From the NCBI GenBank assembly GCA_946478235.1, contig CAMLBF010000001.1:496001-560000 (forward strand): 64,000 nucleotides of DNA, given 5' to 3'. This DNA comes from an uncultured Bartonella sp. (lineage in GTDB: Bacteria; Pseudomonadota; Alphaproteobacteria; Rhizobiales; Rhizobiaceae). Position numbers and translations under genes: made by a program. The notes under the pieces were generated by a model that worked only from the letters and a program-made list of their open reading frames with translations, was not told the origin of the DNA and did not search any database. Position 1 is the first letter of the stretch; every line of letters begins with the position of its first letter. Positions 1 to 9,450 of the stretch are shown here, piece by piece.

Positions 1-1250
1 AGGCTTTCAGAAAGCTGCAAGGCTTTCTGCCAATTTTCGCTTGATGCAACATCTTCATCAATGGCGGCCTGCGCAACCGCAAGCTTGCGACGAAATTGCG
101 TTAAATTCAATGGCTCACCCGAAATGCGATGGATACGACACCGAACCAGAAAATCCTGATAGAGCACTGCTACTGAACGAAACGCCGCCTCTGGATCATC
201 AACAATTTCGCGCATAACCTTATCAAGTTGCGCTTCGCGTTCTTCTTCCAGTATTTCGGGAAACAGACTATCCGGTTGTGGTGGTTCTTCCTGTTTTTGC
301 CGCACAACCTCTTCTAATATTTCATTGGTTGGCTTGGGAAGTGGCACAGGTGGTGCTTTGCGCACCGGCATCACAATTTCATCAGGCGAAGGCGTAAAGA
401 TCAGATCTTTGGCATCAACCGGCGTTTCAGGCAAAGGCGTAAGTTTTGGGCTTGTCGAGCGTGCCGATGTTTCAACAGCTCCGATCACAACATGCAGCGG
501 ACGACGGGATAATGCTGGTCCTAATGCTATAAAATGCCCTCTTTCCAAATCCCTGAACATTTCCGCTTGGCGTCGCTCCATTCCCAAAAGATCGGCAGCA
601 CGCGCCATATCAATATCAAGAAATGTCCGCCCCATTAGGAAGTTGGACGCTTCAGCAGCAACATTTTTTGCCAGTTTTGCGAGTCGTTGCGTTGCAATAA
701 CGCCGGCCAAGCCACGCTTTCGTCCACGACACATAAGATTGGTCATTGCACCAAGTGACACTTTTCTCGCTTCATCAGAAACTTCGCCGGCAGCAGCTGG
801 CGCAAATAATTGTGCTTCATCAACCACAACCAATATGGGATACCAATAGTCACGATCAGCGTCAAAAAGACCACCCAAAAATGCTGCCGCAGCACGCATT
901 TGCTGCTCGGTATCCAGCCCTTCGAGATTAAGAACCGCAGATACACGATGTTGGCGAATACGTGCGGCAATACGGGTCAATTCCGATTCTGTCCGTTGGG
1001 CTTCCACCACAACATGGCCAAACTTGTCCGCCAATGTGACAAAATCCCCTTCAGGATCAATAACACATTGTTGCACCCATTGTGCGCTCTGTTCCAGCAG
1101 GCGGCGCAACAGGTGTGACTTTCCTGAACCTGAATTGCCCTGAACCAGAAGACGCGTTGCCAGAAGTTCTTCCAGATCAACCATAGCTGACTGGGACTTC
1201 GTCAACGCACCGCGTTCAAAAACATTTCCGAGATCAATATCAACCTTCAT
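1..1250 (-). CDS. HerA-like ATP-binding protein (3' end cut by window)
   Basis: I read this frame by hand, because its stop codon lies beyond the window edge. About 416 residues are visible from an ATG. Residues 38-46 are a Walker A loop (GNSGSGKSH), residues 141-147 are a Walker B strand (VVVDEAQ), and a TQR sensor-like motif follows near residue 190. This is the layout of HerA/FtsK-type ATPases with a DUF87/DUF853-like core. A proline- and glutamate-rich linker starts near residue 290 and leads to a C-terminal region that is cut off. Family knowledge suggests a hexameric DNA-handling motor, but nothing here shows the substrate. The gene is transcribed away from rplY. The fold is secure; the biological role is not. 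Confidence 0.8.
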   Translation of the reverse strand, partial: MKVDIDLGNVFERGALTKSQSAMVDLEELLATRLLVQGNSGSGKSHLLRRLLEQSAQWVQQCVIDPEGDFVTLADKFGHVVVEAQRTESELTRIAARIRQHRVSAVLNLEGLDTEQQMRAAAAFLGGLFDADRDYWYPILVVVDEAQLFAPAAAGEVSDEARKVSLGAMTNLMCRGRKRGLAGVIATQRLAKLAKNVAAEASNFLMGRTFLDIDMARAADLLGMERRQAEMFRDLERGHFIALGPALSRRPLHVVIGAVETSARSTSPKLTPLPETPVDAKDLIFTPSPDEIVMPVRKAPPVPLPKPTNEILEEVVRQKQEEPPQPDSLFPEILEEEREAQLDKVMREIVDDPEAAFRSVAVLYQDFLVRCRIHRISGEPLNLTQFRRKLAVAQAAIDEDVASSENWQKALQLSES

Positions 1251-1374
1251 AGCCAAACCACTGTCCAGTTAGTTGATATGACATGGATATAATTGTCTGA
1301 TTCTTGTAGCATGAACGCCTTTTATCATTTCATCTCTATCAGATGGGAAAAATCATGGTTATTTCCCACAACTC

Positions 1375-1403
1375 TTGCAAGATTTTTTGTGATACATTAT
1401 AGA
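1375..1403 (+). promoter_or_regulatory. candidate sigma-70 promoter for rplY
   Basis: TTGCAA and TATAGA are separated by exactly 17 bases, about 135 bases upstream of the rplY start. It is the best -35/-10 pair I found in the gap between the divergent ATPase and rplY. This is a pattern match only. Confidence 0.4.
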
Positions 1404-1409
1404 AACTCA

Positions 1410-1440
1410 TCCACGTAGACACCCTTGGAGGCAACGTGGA
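1410..1440 (+). promoter_or_regulatory. hairpin in the rplY 5' untranslated region
   Basis: TCCACGT and ACGTGGA form a perfect 7-bp stem around a 17-base loop, just downstream of the candidate promoter and before the rplY start. Ribosomal protein L25 genes in gammaproteobacteria carry autoregulatory leaders, so a leader role is possible here. No 5S-like loop E motif was recognised. Confidence 0.3.
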
Positions 1441-1536
1441 GTGGAACCGCTATATAACGCATCGTTTTAGTTGTTCCATATTCATGCCATCACCATGTTG
1501 TCATGAATCTCCAATATTTTGAAAAGGATTAACGCC

Positions 1537-2175
1537 ATGAGCAAAGCTTATACACTCAAGGCCGAAACACGCGAACGGGTTGGTAAGGGGTCCTCTCGTC
1601 ACCTTCGCCGCAACGGTCTTATTCCTGCAGTCATTTACGGTGACAAGCAACCTCCTATTGCAATCGCTCTCCCATATAAGGAAGTGTTTTACAAAATTCA
1701 TGGCGGTGCTTTTTTCACCACTGTTGCAACGATCGAAATCGGCAATGAAAAGATTCAGGTTCTTCCAACCGATTATCAACTCGATCCAGTCCGTGATTTT
1801 CCAATGCACGTTGACTTCTTGCGCGTAACAGCGAAATCGGTTGTTAATGTTAATATTCCGGTTCACTTTATAAACGAAGAAGCTGCACCTGGTATTAAAA
1901 CTGGTGGTGTTCTTAACATCGTTCGTCACGAAGTTGAATTTTCAGCTCCAGCAAACAACATTCCAGAAGCAATTACTGTTGACCTTACAGGTTATGAAGT
2001 TGGTGATTCTATCCATATTTCCAGCATTAAGCTTCCAGAAGGTGTTTCACCTCTTATTAAAGACCGTGACTTCACAATTGCTACGATTGCAGCACCTGTT
2101 GCTCTCACAGCTGATGATGAAACAGCTGGTGCAGAAGCAGCTGATGCATCTGCTGATGCAGCAAAGTCTGAATAA
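1537..2175 (+). CDS. rplY: 50S ribosomal protein L25 / general stress protein Ctc
   Basis: A 212-residue protein of the long, two-domain Ctc type. The N-terminal L25 domain (about residues 5-95, with the [20 protein letters not shown] block) binds 5S rRNA, and a TL5-like beta domain follows. The C-terminus is an alanine-, aspartate- and glutamate-rich acidic tail, as is common in alphaproteobacteria. I chose the ATG preceded by AAGGA with good spacing. An in-frame start six codons upstream would begin on top of that ribosome site. It lies directly ahead of pth, the usual alphaproteobacterial order. Confidence 0.95.
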   Translation: MSKAYTLKAETRERVGKGSSRHLRRNGLIPAVIYGDKQPPIAIALPYKEVFYKIHGGAFFTTVATIEIGNEKIQVLPTDYQLDPVRDFPMHVDFLRVTAKSVVNVNIPVHFINEEAAPGIKTGGVLNIVRHEVEFSAPANNIPEAITVDLTGYEVGDSIHISSIKLPEGVSPLIKDRDFTIATIAAPVALTADDETAGAEAADASADAAKSE

Positions 2176-2183
2176 TTTTTGAA

Positions 2184-2207
2184 AAAGGCGGGATCTTTCC
2201 CGCCTTT
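2184..2207 (+). terminator. terminator-like hairpin between rplY and pth
   Basis: A perfect 10-bp stem AAAGGCGGGA/TCCCGCCTTT with a TCTT loop lies just after the rplY stop. The following bases are only partly T-rich, so it may give partial termination or act as an RNA-processing barrier within an rplY-pth transcript. Confidence 0.65.
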
Positions 2208-2231
2208 GCTTTATCTGACTGAGGTACAGCC

Positions 2232-2948
2232 ATGTTACTTATTGCTGGTCTTGGCAATCCTGGTGCTCAATATCAGGATAATCGCCATAATATCGGTTTT
2301 ATGGCTGTTGATGAAATTTGGCGCAGTCATAATTTTTCTCCATGGACCAAAAAATTCCAAGCCCTGATCTCTGATGGTGTCATCAATGGAGAAAAGATTC
2401 TTCTATTAAAACCACAAACCTTCATGAACCTTTCAGGCCAAGCGGTTGGCGAGGCAATGCGGTTTTATAAATTAGCGCCAGAAAATATTATTGTTATCCA
2501 TGACGAACTTGATCTTGTTGCTGGAAAATTGCGCGTTAAATCTGGTGGTAGCAGCGGCGGACATAATGGTATAAAATCCATAGATGCCCATTGTGGTGGC
2601 TCATATCGGCGTATGCGATTGGGCATTGGGCATCCCGGATCAAAAGAGCTTGTACACAATCATGTATTGGGCGACTTTTCAAAAGCGGATCAAGAATGGT
2701 TATTACCATTGTTGAAAAACATTGCAGACAATTTGGAGCCTCTTATTCAAGGCGATGATAGTTTGTTTATGAATCGCATCTCGTCAAGTCACGCCAATAA
2801 TGACAAGCATAGTGCTGCTAATAAAGTAGAAAACAGTGCTGCAAAAAAGCAAAGCCACATACGTCAGGCACGCCCGCAAAAAAGTAAAGAACTTCCAGCC
2901 AGTGGCCCCATGGCAGATATGCTCAAGAAACTTTTCAAAAAAGATTGA
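2232..2948 (+). CDS. pth: peptidyl-tRNA hydrolase
   Basis: Releases tRNA from prematurely dropped peptidyl-tRNA in the cytoplasm. The N-terminus [18 protein letters not shown] carries the catalytic Asn and His of the Pth family, followed by [10 protein letters not shown] and the HDELDL and SGGHNG blocks. At 238 residues it is longer than the ~190-residue E. coli enzyme. The extra C-terminal stretch after residue 185 is lysine- and serine-rich and low in complexity; such tails are common in this group. It follows rplY by 56 bases, consistent with a translation-quality pair. Confidence 0.95.
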   Translation: MLLIAGLGNPGAQYQDNRHNIGFMAVDEIWRSHNFSPWTKKFQALISDGVINGEKILLLKPQTFMNLSGQAVGEAMRFYKLAPENIIVIHDELDLVAGKLRVKSGGSSGGHNGIKSIDAHCGGSYRRMRLGIGHPGSKELVHNHVLGDFSKADQEWLLPLLKNIADNLEPLIQGDDSLFMNRISSSHANNDKHSAANKVENSAAKKQSHIRQARPQKSKELPASGPMADMLKKLFKKD

Positions 2949-3005
2949 CCACTCTTCATTAAATAATCAAAAAGACCGACATAATTTCATAATATGTCGC
3001 GCCTA

Positions 3006-3035
3006 TTACAGTATGTCGTAACTGTTACAGTATGT
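3006..3035. repeat. 11-bp direct repeat pair
   Basis: TTACAGTATGT occurs twice, 19 bases apart start to start, in the gap between the converging pth and L,D-transpeptidase genes. The surrounding bases are rich in similar TATGTC words. No function is visible. Confidence 0.5.
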
Positions 3036-3170
3036 TATGCTTGGCATATTACGTCATGCCTGTCACATAATGAGAACTCTATCAAAATAGCCCCAAACAA
3101 AACCAATGAGCAAACGCGCTGCATAGTGGCATAAAGCTTGGAGGTATGATGTTTGGTAACAGGCGATAAA

Positions 3171-3863
3171 TTACATCGCCTGCGAGATTCCGCTTTCGCC
3201 ATGCTGGAGAACAATAACGTGTGTGCCTTCAGGAACACGACCGTAAAGGTCAATGATATCCTGATTAAGTAAGCGGATACAACCACTTGATACCGCCTTA
3301 CCAATCGACCACGCTTCATGTGAACCATGGATGCGAAATAAGGTATCCTGCCCATTTTTAAACAGATAAAGCGCACGCGCACCCAAAGGATTATCCGGTC
3401 CCGCTGGCATACCTTCACCAAGATGCCCATATCGCTCAGGGTCCCGTTCCATCATATCTTTCGTTGGAATCCATTTTGGCCATTGGCGTTTATATTGAAC
3501 CACTGCCTCACCTTCCAAGGCAAGGCCAGCTTTTCCCACACCGACGCCATAGCGCAATGCTCTGCCATTTTCTCCAATCAGATAAAGAAACCGTGCCTGC
3601 GTATCAACAACCAATGTTCCTGGCGTATAAGGTGAATTGTAAGTAACTTCCTGCCGCCAATATTGTGGATTAATCTTGCTCATATCAACCGCTGGCAAGG
3701 GATAAGCCTCATTCTCGACAGGTCCATACATGGCCTGCACTTCAGGTGGTACATTCCAACTGGGTTGCGCTTGCACACCTTTACGGCTCCGCTGGTTTGT
3801 AACACAACCAGCAACAATAAAAGGAATTGCTACAAGCAGCGAACGACGAGAAAAATACCGCAT
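3171..3863 (-). CDS. L,D-transpeptidase (ErfK/YbiS/YcfS family) lipoprotein
   Basis: A 230-residue predicted lipoprotein. A hydrophobic signal ends in a lipobox (IVAGC) near residue 20, so the mature enzyme should be anchored to a membrane facing the periplasm. The YkuD catalytic core is clear: HGSHEAW, then the S-GCIR motif (SSGCIRL) with the catalytic cysteine. The family forms 3-3 peptidoglycan crosslinks or attaches proteins to peptidoglycan; which of these applies here cannot be told. I chose the second in-frame ATG, seven codons into the longest frame, because AGGAG lies just ahead of it and the signal peptide then starts normally (MRYFSRRS). Confidence 0.9.
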   Translation of the reverse strand: MRYFSRRSLLVAIPFIVAGCVTNQRSRKGVQAQPSWNVPPEVQAMYGPVENEAYPLPAVDMSKINPQYWRQEVTYNSPYTPGTLVVDTQARFLYLIGENGRALRYGVGVGKAGLALEGEAVVQYKRQWPKWIPTKDMMERDPERYGHLGEGMPAGPDNPLGARALYLFKNGQDTLFRIHGSHEAWSIGKAVSSGCIRLLNQDIIDLYGRVPEGTHVIVLQHGESGISQAM

Positions 3864-4097
3864 AATAGCTCCTAATATCTCCAACGATACATTTTGTTCT
3901 TGAGTAAACCTTATAAAAATTAGCGCACAGTTAAAAATAATCCTGTGCGATCAAGAACTATATTTAATTCTTGATAATCATGGTTACTGTATCTTTTTAG
4001 CATCATATTTTTAGCGTAGGCTAGCTTGTTAATAAAAACATGCTATAGAACCTAACAAAATCATTGGCATTAGCAGATAAGAATTGCGAGAGGTCTC

Positions 4098-5201
4098 ATG
4101 GGCTTTAAATGTGGTATTGTTGGATTACCGAATGTTGGGAAATCCACTCTTTTTAATGCGTTAACCAAGACAGCAGCCGCTCAAGCTGCTAATTATCGTT
4201 TCTGCACAATCGAACCTAATACTGGTGAAGTGGCAGTTCCTGACCCACGGTTGAAAAAAATAGCAGCGGTCGCTGGTTCGAAAGAAATTATTCCGACACG
4301 CATTAGTTTCGTTGATATTGCTGGTTTGGTGCGTGGTGCATCAAAGGGTGAAGGTTTAGGCAACCAATTTCTGGCAAATATACGCGAGGTTGACGCTATC
4401 GCCCATGTGCTTCGTTGTTTTGAAGATGAAAACATAACGCGCGATGAAGGACCAATTGATCCTGTGTCCGATGCAGCAATCGTTGAAACCGAGCTTATGC
4501 TTTCCGATCTTGAAAGTCTGGAACGCCGTATTGCTCCCATGCGCAAACGTGCAACCGGTAAAGATAAAGAGGCTTTGACCGTTCTTCCTATGATGGAAGC
4601 CGCTTTGGAACTTCTGCAAAATGGTAAGCCTGTGCGTTTACTCATCAATGAGATTTCGCATGACAACAAACTTATTCTTGATAGCTTCAACCTTTTAACG
4701 TCCAAACCAGTCTTATATGTTTGTAACGTCGCGGAAGGTGATGCCGCTACCGGCAATAAATACACTCAGGCAGTTGAGAAAATGGCTGCTGAACAAGGGG
4801 CTGAAAGCGTTGTTATTTCTGCTGCTATTGAAGCAGAAATTGCCCAATTGCCTGACGAAGAAGCAAAAGAATATCTTGATACAATTGGACTGCATGAACC
4901 GGGACTGGATCGGCTGATCCGTGCAGGATACCATTTGCTTAATCTAATCACCTACTTTACTTGTGGGCCAAAAGAAACACGTGCTTGGACCATTCGCCGT
5001 GGCACAAAAGCACCGCAGGCTGCTGGTGTTATCCATTCAGATTTTGAACGTGGCTTTATTCGGGCACAAACAATTGCCTATAATGACTATATTGAATTTG
5101 GCGGCGAAGTTGCGGCAAAAGAAGCCGGAAAAGCCCGTGATGAAGGCAAGGAATATGTCGTGCAAGACGGCGATGTCATGCTTTTCAAACACAACACATA
5201 A
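4098..5201 (+). CDS. ychF: redox-regulated ATPase / GTPase YchF (Obg family)
   Basis: A 367-residue member of the Obg/YchF family. The G1 loop GLPNVGKST opens the protein, G3 is DIAGLVRGASKGEGLG, a helical arm follows, and the C-terminus carries the TGS-like domain with the family ending GDVMLFKHNT. YchF is a ribosome-associated P-loop NTPase that prefers ATP and has been linked to oxidative stress responses. An AGAGG purine run sits ahead of the ATG. The gene appears monocistronic, with a strong hairpin after it. In many alphaproteobacteria it is near pth, as here. Confidence 0.96.
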   Translation: MGFKCGIVGLPNVGKSTLFNALTKTAAAQAANYRFCTIEPNTGEVAVPDPRLKKIAAVAGSKEIIPTRISFVDIAGLVRGASKGEGLGNQFLANIREVDAIAHVLRCFEDENITRDEGPIDPVSDAAIVETELMLSDLESLERRIAPMRKRATGKDKEALTVLPMMEAALELLQNGKPVRLLINEISHDNKLILDSFNLLTSKPVLYVCNVAEGDAATGNKYTQAVEKMAAEQGAESVVISAAIEAEIAQLPDEEAKEYLDTIGLHEPGLDRLIRAGYHLLNLITYFTCGPKETRAWTIRRGTKAPQAAGVIHSDFERGFIRAQTIAYNDYIEFGGEVAAKEAGKARDEGKEYVVQDGDVMLFKHNT

Positions 5202-5235
5202 AACCCAAAAACAAGATACAAACTATTTTAAAAAA

Positions 5236-5260
5236 AATCCGGCAATGAATTTGCCGGATT
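5236..5260 (+). terminator. terminator of ychF
   Basis: A perfect 10-bp stem AATCCGGCAA/TTGCCGGATT with a 5-base loop, A-rich before and ATTTTAT after, 35 bases past the ychF stop. It may also serve the converging PRC-barrel gene. Confidence 0.8.
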
Positions 5261-5305
5261 ATTTTATGAATAAAAACATATTAAAATTAAAGAACTTAAG
5301 CTCTA

Positions 5306-5746
5306 TTATAGCTTTTTATGTTCTTCATATTTAAATTCTGGTGCGGACATCAAGCTTTCTTTTGTGGCATTTACAACTACTTTCCAAGCGCCATTTTCGT
5401 GCCGCATATAAACAGTTGTTGGGTCAACCACAACATAACGTTCACCAACGCCTAGGAAACCACCTACGCCGATAACAATACCAGCAACATTATTCTGACG
5501 AATAATAACATCCTTAATCTGGCCAATAGCCTGATCTTGCTTATTCAATACTTTTGTATCAATCAAACTGGATGCAATAAAATCTGTCTCTGTTGGTGTG
5601 ACATAACGTACAACAACATCGCCATTTGGTAGGCGAACTTCAGAAGCTGGTTCTGTTGCTGTGTTACTTTCTATTTTCGGGGATTGAGCGAAAGCCGAAC
5701 CAACTAATGCAGCCGTTACAACTGTCATGATCGCCAATTTTTTCAT
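5306..5746 (-). CDS. exported PRC-barrel domain protein
   Basis: A 146-residue protein with a clean Sec signal peptide (MKKLAIMTVVTAALVGSAFA, cleavage after AFA). The body contains a PRC-barrel fold: LIDTKVLNKQDQAIGQIKDV followed by GIVIGVGGFLGVGERYVVV. Small periplasmic PRC-barrel proteins are abundant in Hyphomicrobiales, and their role is mostly unknown. GGAGA precedes the ATG. It is a single gene with its own upstream gap. Confidence 0.85.
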   Translation of the reverse strand: MKKLAIMTVVTAALVGSAFAQSPKIESNTATEPASEVRLPNGDVVVRYVTPTETDFIASSLIDTKVLNKQDQAIGQIKDVIIRQNNVAGIVIGVGGFLGVGERYVVVDPTTVYMRHENGAWKVVVNATKESLMSAPEFKYEEHKKL

Positions 5747-6040
5747 TTAAAGTGTCTCCATAAATAATCACGAATTACACACGTTAAACGTGTATTTACA
5801 AAGATAGTTCCCTATCGTTCATGAAAATTATGGAAATTTTCTCATCTAATATTTTGACTTTTTTTGAAAAAATAACGAAGTTTGAGACACCCTATGAAAC
5901 AAATGTTAAAAGATGCTCTCAAACAGCACAGTCAAAGCATTTGCTAGTCAGACCGACAGCAATTAGTTATCTCAATAGGCGAGATCGCCCACTTTCAAGT
6001 GCTTGGCCGCCTCCATGAGGACTTGTATGCGGCCTATATA
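5747..6040. other. non-coding gap between the PRC-barrel gene and apt
   Basis: This gap lies upstream of the PRC-barrel gene and downstream of apt. It is AT-rich, and I saw no credible coding frame or RNA gene in it. A 65-codon open frame here has no ribosome site and no recognisable composition. Its end at the apt side holds the degenerate repeat described separately. Confidence 0.5.
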
Positions 6041-6141
6041 GCCTGTCAGTTGCCTTTACAGGCGCTTGTTAGCAACTTGTGCTTATAAGGCAACTTTAGG
6101 CTTATTAGGTATCTTTACACGCTTGTCAGTCACCCTCATAG
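6041..6141. repeat. degenerate 19-21-bp tandem repeat, five units, at the apt 3' end
   Basis: Five imperfect units can be aligned head to tail. They start with GCCTGTCAG, GCGCTTGTTAG, GCTTATAAG, GCTTATTAG and GCTTGTCAG, and each is followed by an AC-CTTTA-like half. The last unit runs through the apt stop codon, so the array has partly become coding sequence. Related words recur downstream of pgi and near 47040. Confidence 0.55.
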
Positions 6142-6674
6142 GAAACAAGCGTATGAACGTTCACACCCAATTTTCTTAATTTTTCCGCGCCACCATGGTC
6201 TGGCAGGTTAATGACAAAGCAGGCAGCAACAATTTCTGCGCCCATCCGGTGCAATAATTCTGCAGCAGCAACCGCAGTTCCACCTGTTGCAATCAGATCA
6301 TCAACAAGCACCACACGTTCACCGGGCTTTACAGCATCGCGATGCATTTCCATTTCATCAATGCCATATTCAAGACTATAGGCTATTCTGACCGTATCAT
6401 AAGGTAGTTTTCCCTTTTTTCTGATCGGCACAAAACCGGCAGAAAGCTGATGCGCAACAGCACCACCAAGGATAAAGCCACGCGCTTCAATTCCTGCAAT
6501 CTTGTCAACTTTCAGTCCTGCATATGGATAAACCAACGCATCAATAGACCGGCGAAATGCAGCAGCATTTCCTAGAAGCGTGGTAATATCACGAAATTTA
6601 ACCCCCGCTTTCGGATAGTCGTCTATTGTCCGAATGGCTTTTTTTAATGCTGCTTCAAGCGTCTCGTTTGTCAT
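6126..6674 (-). CDS. apt: adenine phosphoribosyltransferase
   Basis: Salvages adenine to AMP with PRPP in the cytoplasm. The 182-residue length is normal. The PRPP-binding loop is [13 protein letters not shown], preceded by the family blocks [13 protein letters not shown] and [12 protein letters not shown]. The start overlaps the end of the cytochrome c1 gene by 20 bases, so apt is probably translated from the bc1 operon transcript. The same petABC-apt arrangement is seen in other Hyphomicrobiales. Its last codons lie in a degenerate repeat. Confidence 0.96.
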   Translation of the reverse strand: MTNETLEAALKKAIRTIDDYPKAGVKFRDITTLLGNAAAFRRSIDALVYPYAGLKVDKIAGIEARGFILGGAVAHQLSAGFVPIRKKGKLPYDTVRIAYSLEYGIDEMEMHRDAVKPGERVVLVDDLIATGGTAVAAAELLHRMGAEIVAACFVINLPDHGGAEKLRKLGVNVHTLVSYEGD

Positions 6675-7518
6675 CTACACTATGTTCCAATTCATTCCAT
6701 ATGCTTCTTTTAATTGCATAGCATAAGCCAGCAAAAATAATTAAGAACAAGATGACACCAAACCCGGTCTTCTTGCGTGTTTCCATGTGAGGGTCTGCCG
6801 TCCACATCAAAAATGCCGATACATCTTTGGCATAATTTTCGAGTGTTTCTTCAGTTCCATCATCATAGCTTACAATTCCATCGCTTAATGGCGGTGCCAT
6901 TGCAAGCAATGTCCCTGTATTAAAATACGGATTATACCAATTACCCTCAGGAATATTTGTTCCTTCCGGCGCGTCCTGATAGCCCGTTAACAGCGCCGTT
7001 ATATAATCTGGCCCTGCTTCATTATAGTTGGTAAATATATCGGCTATAAAGGCAGGAAACGGAAGAGGCACAGCACGTGCTTTTGCCATTAAAGACAGAT
7101 CACTTGGATAAGCCCCGTTATTGGCGAATTTGGCGGCCTCACGATTGGCAAAAGGTGATGGAAAATAGTCTGTTGGCAGACCTTTCCTTTCAAACATCTC
7201 GCCTTCACTATTCGGTCCATCCTTTATCTCATAACCGGCAGCAAAAGCTTTTATCTGGTCATCAGTATAGCCTAATGCCTTGAGATTGCGAAAAGAAACA
7301 TATTTCAATGAATGGCAGTTGGAACACACTTCCTTATAGACTTTTAGTCCACGTTGTAATTGAGCCTTATCATATTTGCCAAATGGACCTGCAAAGCTCC
7401 ATTGTTGTTTCTGTGGTACCTGCAGCGGATAATGGGTAAGCCCCTCTTCTTCGCTATGCGCGAGTGACAAGCAACCAAACTGGATCAATATAAAAACAAT
7501 AAGGAACCGCATCACCAT
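6655..7518 (-). CDS. petC: cytochrome c1 of the bc1 complex
   Basis: The membrane-anchored c-type haem subunit that passes electrons from the Rieske centre to soluble cytochrome c. A signal peptide (about residues 1-22) precedes the haem site CSNCH. The axial methionine region is LLAMAPPL, and a C-terminal transmembrane anchor ([15 protein letters not shown]) follows. The 287 residues are the monofunctional form, not the b/c1 fusion found in Bradyrhizobium. Two ATGs compete: this one overlaps cytochrome b by 7 bases, and the third codon forms a TGATG junction with its stop. Either implies translational coupling. Confidence 0.95.
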   Translation of the reverse strand: MVMRFLIVFILIQFGCLSLAHSEEEGLTHYPLQVPQKQQWSFAGPFGKYDKAQLQRGLKVYKEVCSNCHSLKYVSFRNLKALGYTDDQIKAFAAGYEIKDGPNSEGEMFERKGLPTDYFPSPFANREAAKFANNGAYPSDLSLMAKARAVPLPFPAFIADIFTNYNEAGPDYITALLTGYQDAPEGTNIPEGNWYNPYFNTGTLLAMAPPLSDGIVSYDDGTEETLENYAKDVSAFLMWTADPHMETRKKTGFGVILFLIIFAGLCYAIKRSIWNELEHSVDDKRDA

Positions 7519-8777
7519 AACCGCCCCTTATTTTTCGATTTTTCCTGCATATCCTCTGTAATGGATTTTGGCACTGTCAAGTTACGTTCAAATTTTGGCA
7601 GGAATGGCATTATAACCAAAAAGAACACGAAATAATATGCCGTCGCAATTTGTGCTGATAGAATTGTTGCATTGCTGATTGGTTGCGAGCCAAGCCACCC
7701 TAAAAAAACAACATCGGCAATAAATAGCCAGAAGAACAGTTTATAGAGTGGGCGATATCGTGCGGATTTTACCTTTGACCGGTCAAGCCAAGGAATAAAC
7801 AATAAAACAACAATTGAAGAAACAAGTACAATAACACCGGCAAAAGTAGAAGAAATGGGACCGATATTGAATGTTATTGCCCGCAACATTGCGTAAAAGG
7901 GTAAAAAATACCACTCGGGAACAATATGCGCCGAAGTGGACATTGTATCACCCGGTATATAATTGTCCGGATGCCCCATATAATCAGGCATATAGAATAG
8001 AAACCAAGAAAAAAAGATTAGAAAAACACTAATCGCGAATATATCTTTGACAGTTGCAAAAGGTGTGAATGGCACTGTCTCGCTCGTGGACTGCACCTCT
8101 ACACCCGTTGGATTATTTTGACCCACTTGATGCACAGCCCATACATGGAATCCAACAAGACCTAACAAAATGAATGGAAAAAGATAATGCAATGAATAAA
8201 AGCGGTTCAATGTTGGTTGACCGATATTGAAGCCTCCCAACAATGTTTCATGCAACCATGGACCAATAAATGGAACTGCTTTGAAGAGACCAGAAATTAC
8301 GGACGCCGCTGAGGTTGACATCATACCCCAAACCAAAACATAGCCTAAAAATGCACTGGCCATCATAACAACATAGATGAGAACACCAATGATCCAAATA
8401 AGTTCGCGCGGTTTTTTATGAGACCCATAATAGAGGCCGCGCGCCAGATGGATATAAGCGGCAATAAAGAAGAACGATGCCCCCACTGCATGCCAAGGTT
8501 CAAAAAGCCAACCAAATTGCCCATCGCGCATAAACCGCTCACGTGAATCGAAGGCAATAGCCACATCAGGAACATAATGCATCGACATGACAATGCCTGT
8601 CAAAATCTGAGACAACAGCATTAATGTCAAAATTCCGCCGAATGTATAGAAATAGTTTAAATTGCGGGGAACTGGAAACGAAACACCAAAACCGTATATA
8701 AAACGCATAATAGGAAGGCGTTTATCAAACCAACGCCCAAGCGCACTTTTCGGCGTATATGATGAGGGCATAGTCAT
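7512..8777 (-). CDS. petB: cytochrome b of the bc1 complex
   Basis: A 421-residue polytopic protein holding both b haems and the quinone sites. It has about eight or nine membrane helices, and the Qo-site motif PEWYFLPFYAMLR is intact. The paired haem histidines lie in the segment around HAVGASFFFIAAYIHLARG and in the FYSLHYLFP/GLVGFHVWAVHQ segment. It starts five bases after the Rieske stop and its end overlaps the cytochrome c1 start, so the three genes are one coupled operon. Confidence 0.97.
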   Translation of the reverse strand: MTMPSSYTPKSALGRWFDKRLPIMRFIYGFGVSFPVPRNLNYFYTFGGILTLMLLSQILTGIVMSMHYVPDVAIAFDSRERFMRDGQFGWLFEPWHAVGASFFFIAAYIHLARGLYYGSHKKPRELIWIIGVLIYVVMMASAFLGYVLVWGMMSTSAASVISGLFKAVPFIGPWLHETLLGGFNIGQPTLNRFYSLHYLFPFILLGLVGFHVWAVHQVGQNNPTGVEVQSTSETVPFTPFATVKDIFAISVFLIFFSWFLFYMPDYMGHPDNYIPGDTMSTSAHIVPEWYFLPFYAMLRAITFNIGPISSTFAGVIVLVSSIVVLLFIPWLDRSKVKSARYRPLYKLFFWLFIADVVFLGWLGSQPISNATILSAQIATAYYFVFFLVIMPFLPKFERNLTVPKSITEDMQEKSKNKGRLW

Positions 8778-8782
8778 CCGGA

Positions 8783-9331
8783 TTATCCAATCTGTAAAAG
8801 TGTATCAGACAAGAATTTATATGGCGGAATATCAAGATTTCTGTTTGCCGGACCACCTCTGACACGACCCGCTGTGTCGTAGACAGAGCCATGACACGGA
8901 CAAAACCACCCCCCGAAAACACCGGCTTGACCAATTGGCACACACCCTAGATGCGTACATATATTAATCATAATCAGCCAGTTTTCACGCCCCTCACCAG
9001 CAGAACGCGCTATATCTGTTGCAGCGTGTGAGCCTTCAAGATTGGGGTTGCCAGCATCTTGATCTTTCAACTGTGAAATATCAACAGCTGTTGCCTCTTC
9101 AATTTCTTTTTTGGTACGGTTACGAATGACAACAGGTTGGCCGCGCCATTTAACTGTCACAGACATACCTTCTTCAATGCCGGAAATATCAACTTCTATT
9201 GACGCTGTGGCAAGAGTAACCTGATCAGGCCTTAATTGATCAATGAATGGCCAAGCAACAGCACCAACACCTACGGCACCGGCAACGCCCGTGGCGAGAA
9301 ATAGAAAATCGCGTCGCGTTTTATCTGTCAT
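8783..9331 (-). CDS. petA: ubiquinol-cytochrome c reductase Rieske iron-sulfur subunit
   Basis: First gene of the bc1 operon and 182 residues long. The N-terminus TRRDFLFLATGVAGAVGVG is a twin-arginine-type signal anchor. The 2Fe-2S ligands are in CTHLGC and CPCHGS, with the conserved GG(W)FCPCHGSVYD fold around box II. It oxidises ubiquinol at the Qo site and moves to reduce cytochrome c1. The 119-base gap upstream of its ATG is the likely operon promoter region; I could not fix a -35/-10 pair there. Confidence 0.96.
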   Translation of the reverse strand: MTDKTRRDFLFLATGVAGAVGVGAVAWPFIDQLRPDQVTLATASIEVDISGIEEGMSVTVKWRGQPVVIRNRTKKEIEEATAVDISQLKDQDAGNPNLEGSHAATDIARSAGEGRENWLIMINICTHLGCVPIGQAGVFGGWFCPCHGSVYDTAGRVRGGPANRNLDIPPYKFLSDTLLQIG

Positions 9332-9450
9332 GATAAAAAAAGTAGCCTGCTAATGATAGAACCATTCTAAACATGCCCCGCATTTCTGTTCAATCATTAA
9401 ACGCAAATAAGCCAATTGCCAAATGCTTTTCTCAACTTTTTATCATTGAT

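Noticed and set aside
325-849. 174-codon plus-strand frame
   Set aside because: It is antisense to the HerA-like ATPase, whose frame shows intact Walker motifs. The translated product is rich in serine and alanine with no family pattern.
5821-6018. 65-codon frame in the gap before apt
   Set aside because: No ribosome site, no family pattern, and composition typical of non-coding sequence.
6041-6141. CRISPR-like array
   Set aside because: Units are contiguous and imperfect, with no spacers and no cas genes nearby.
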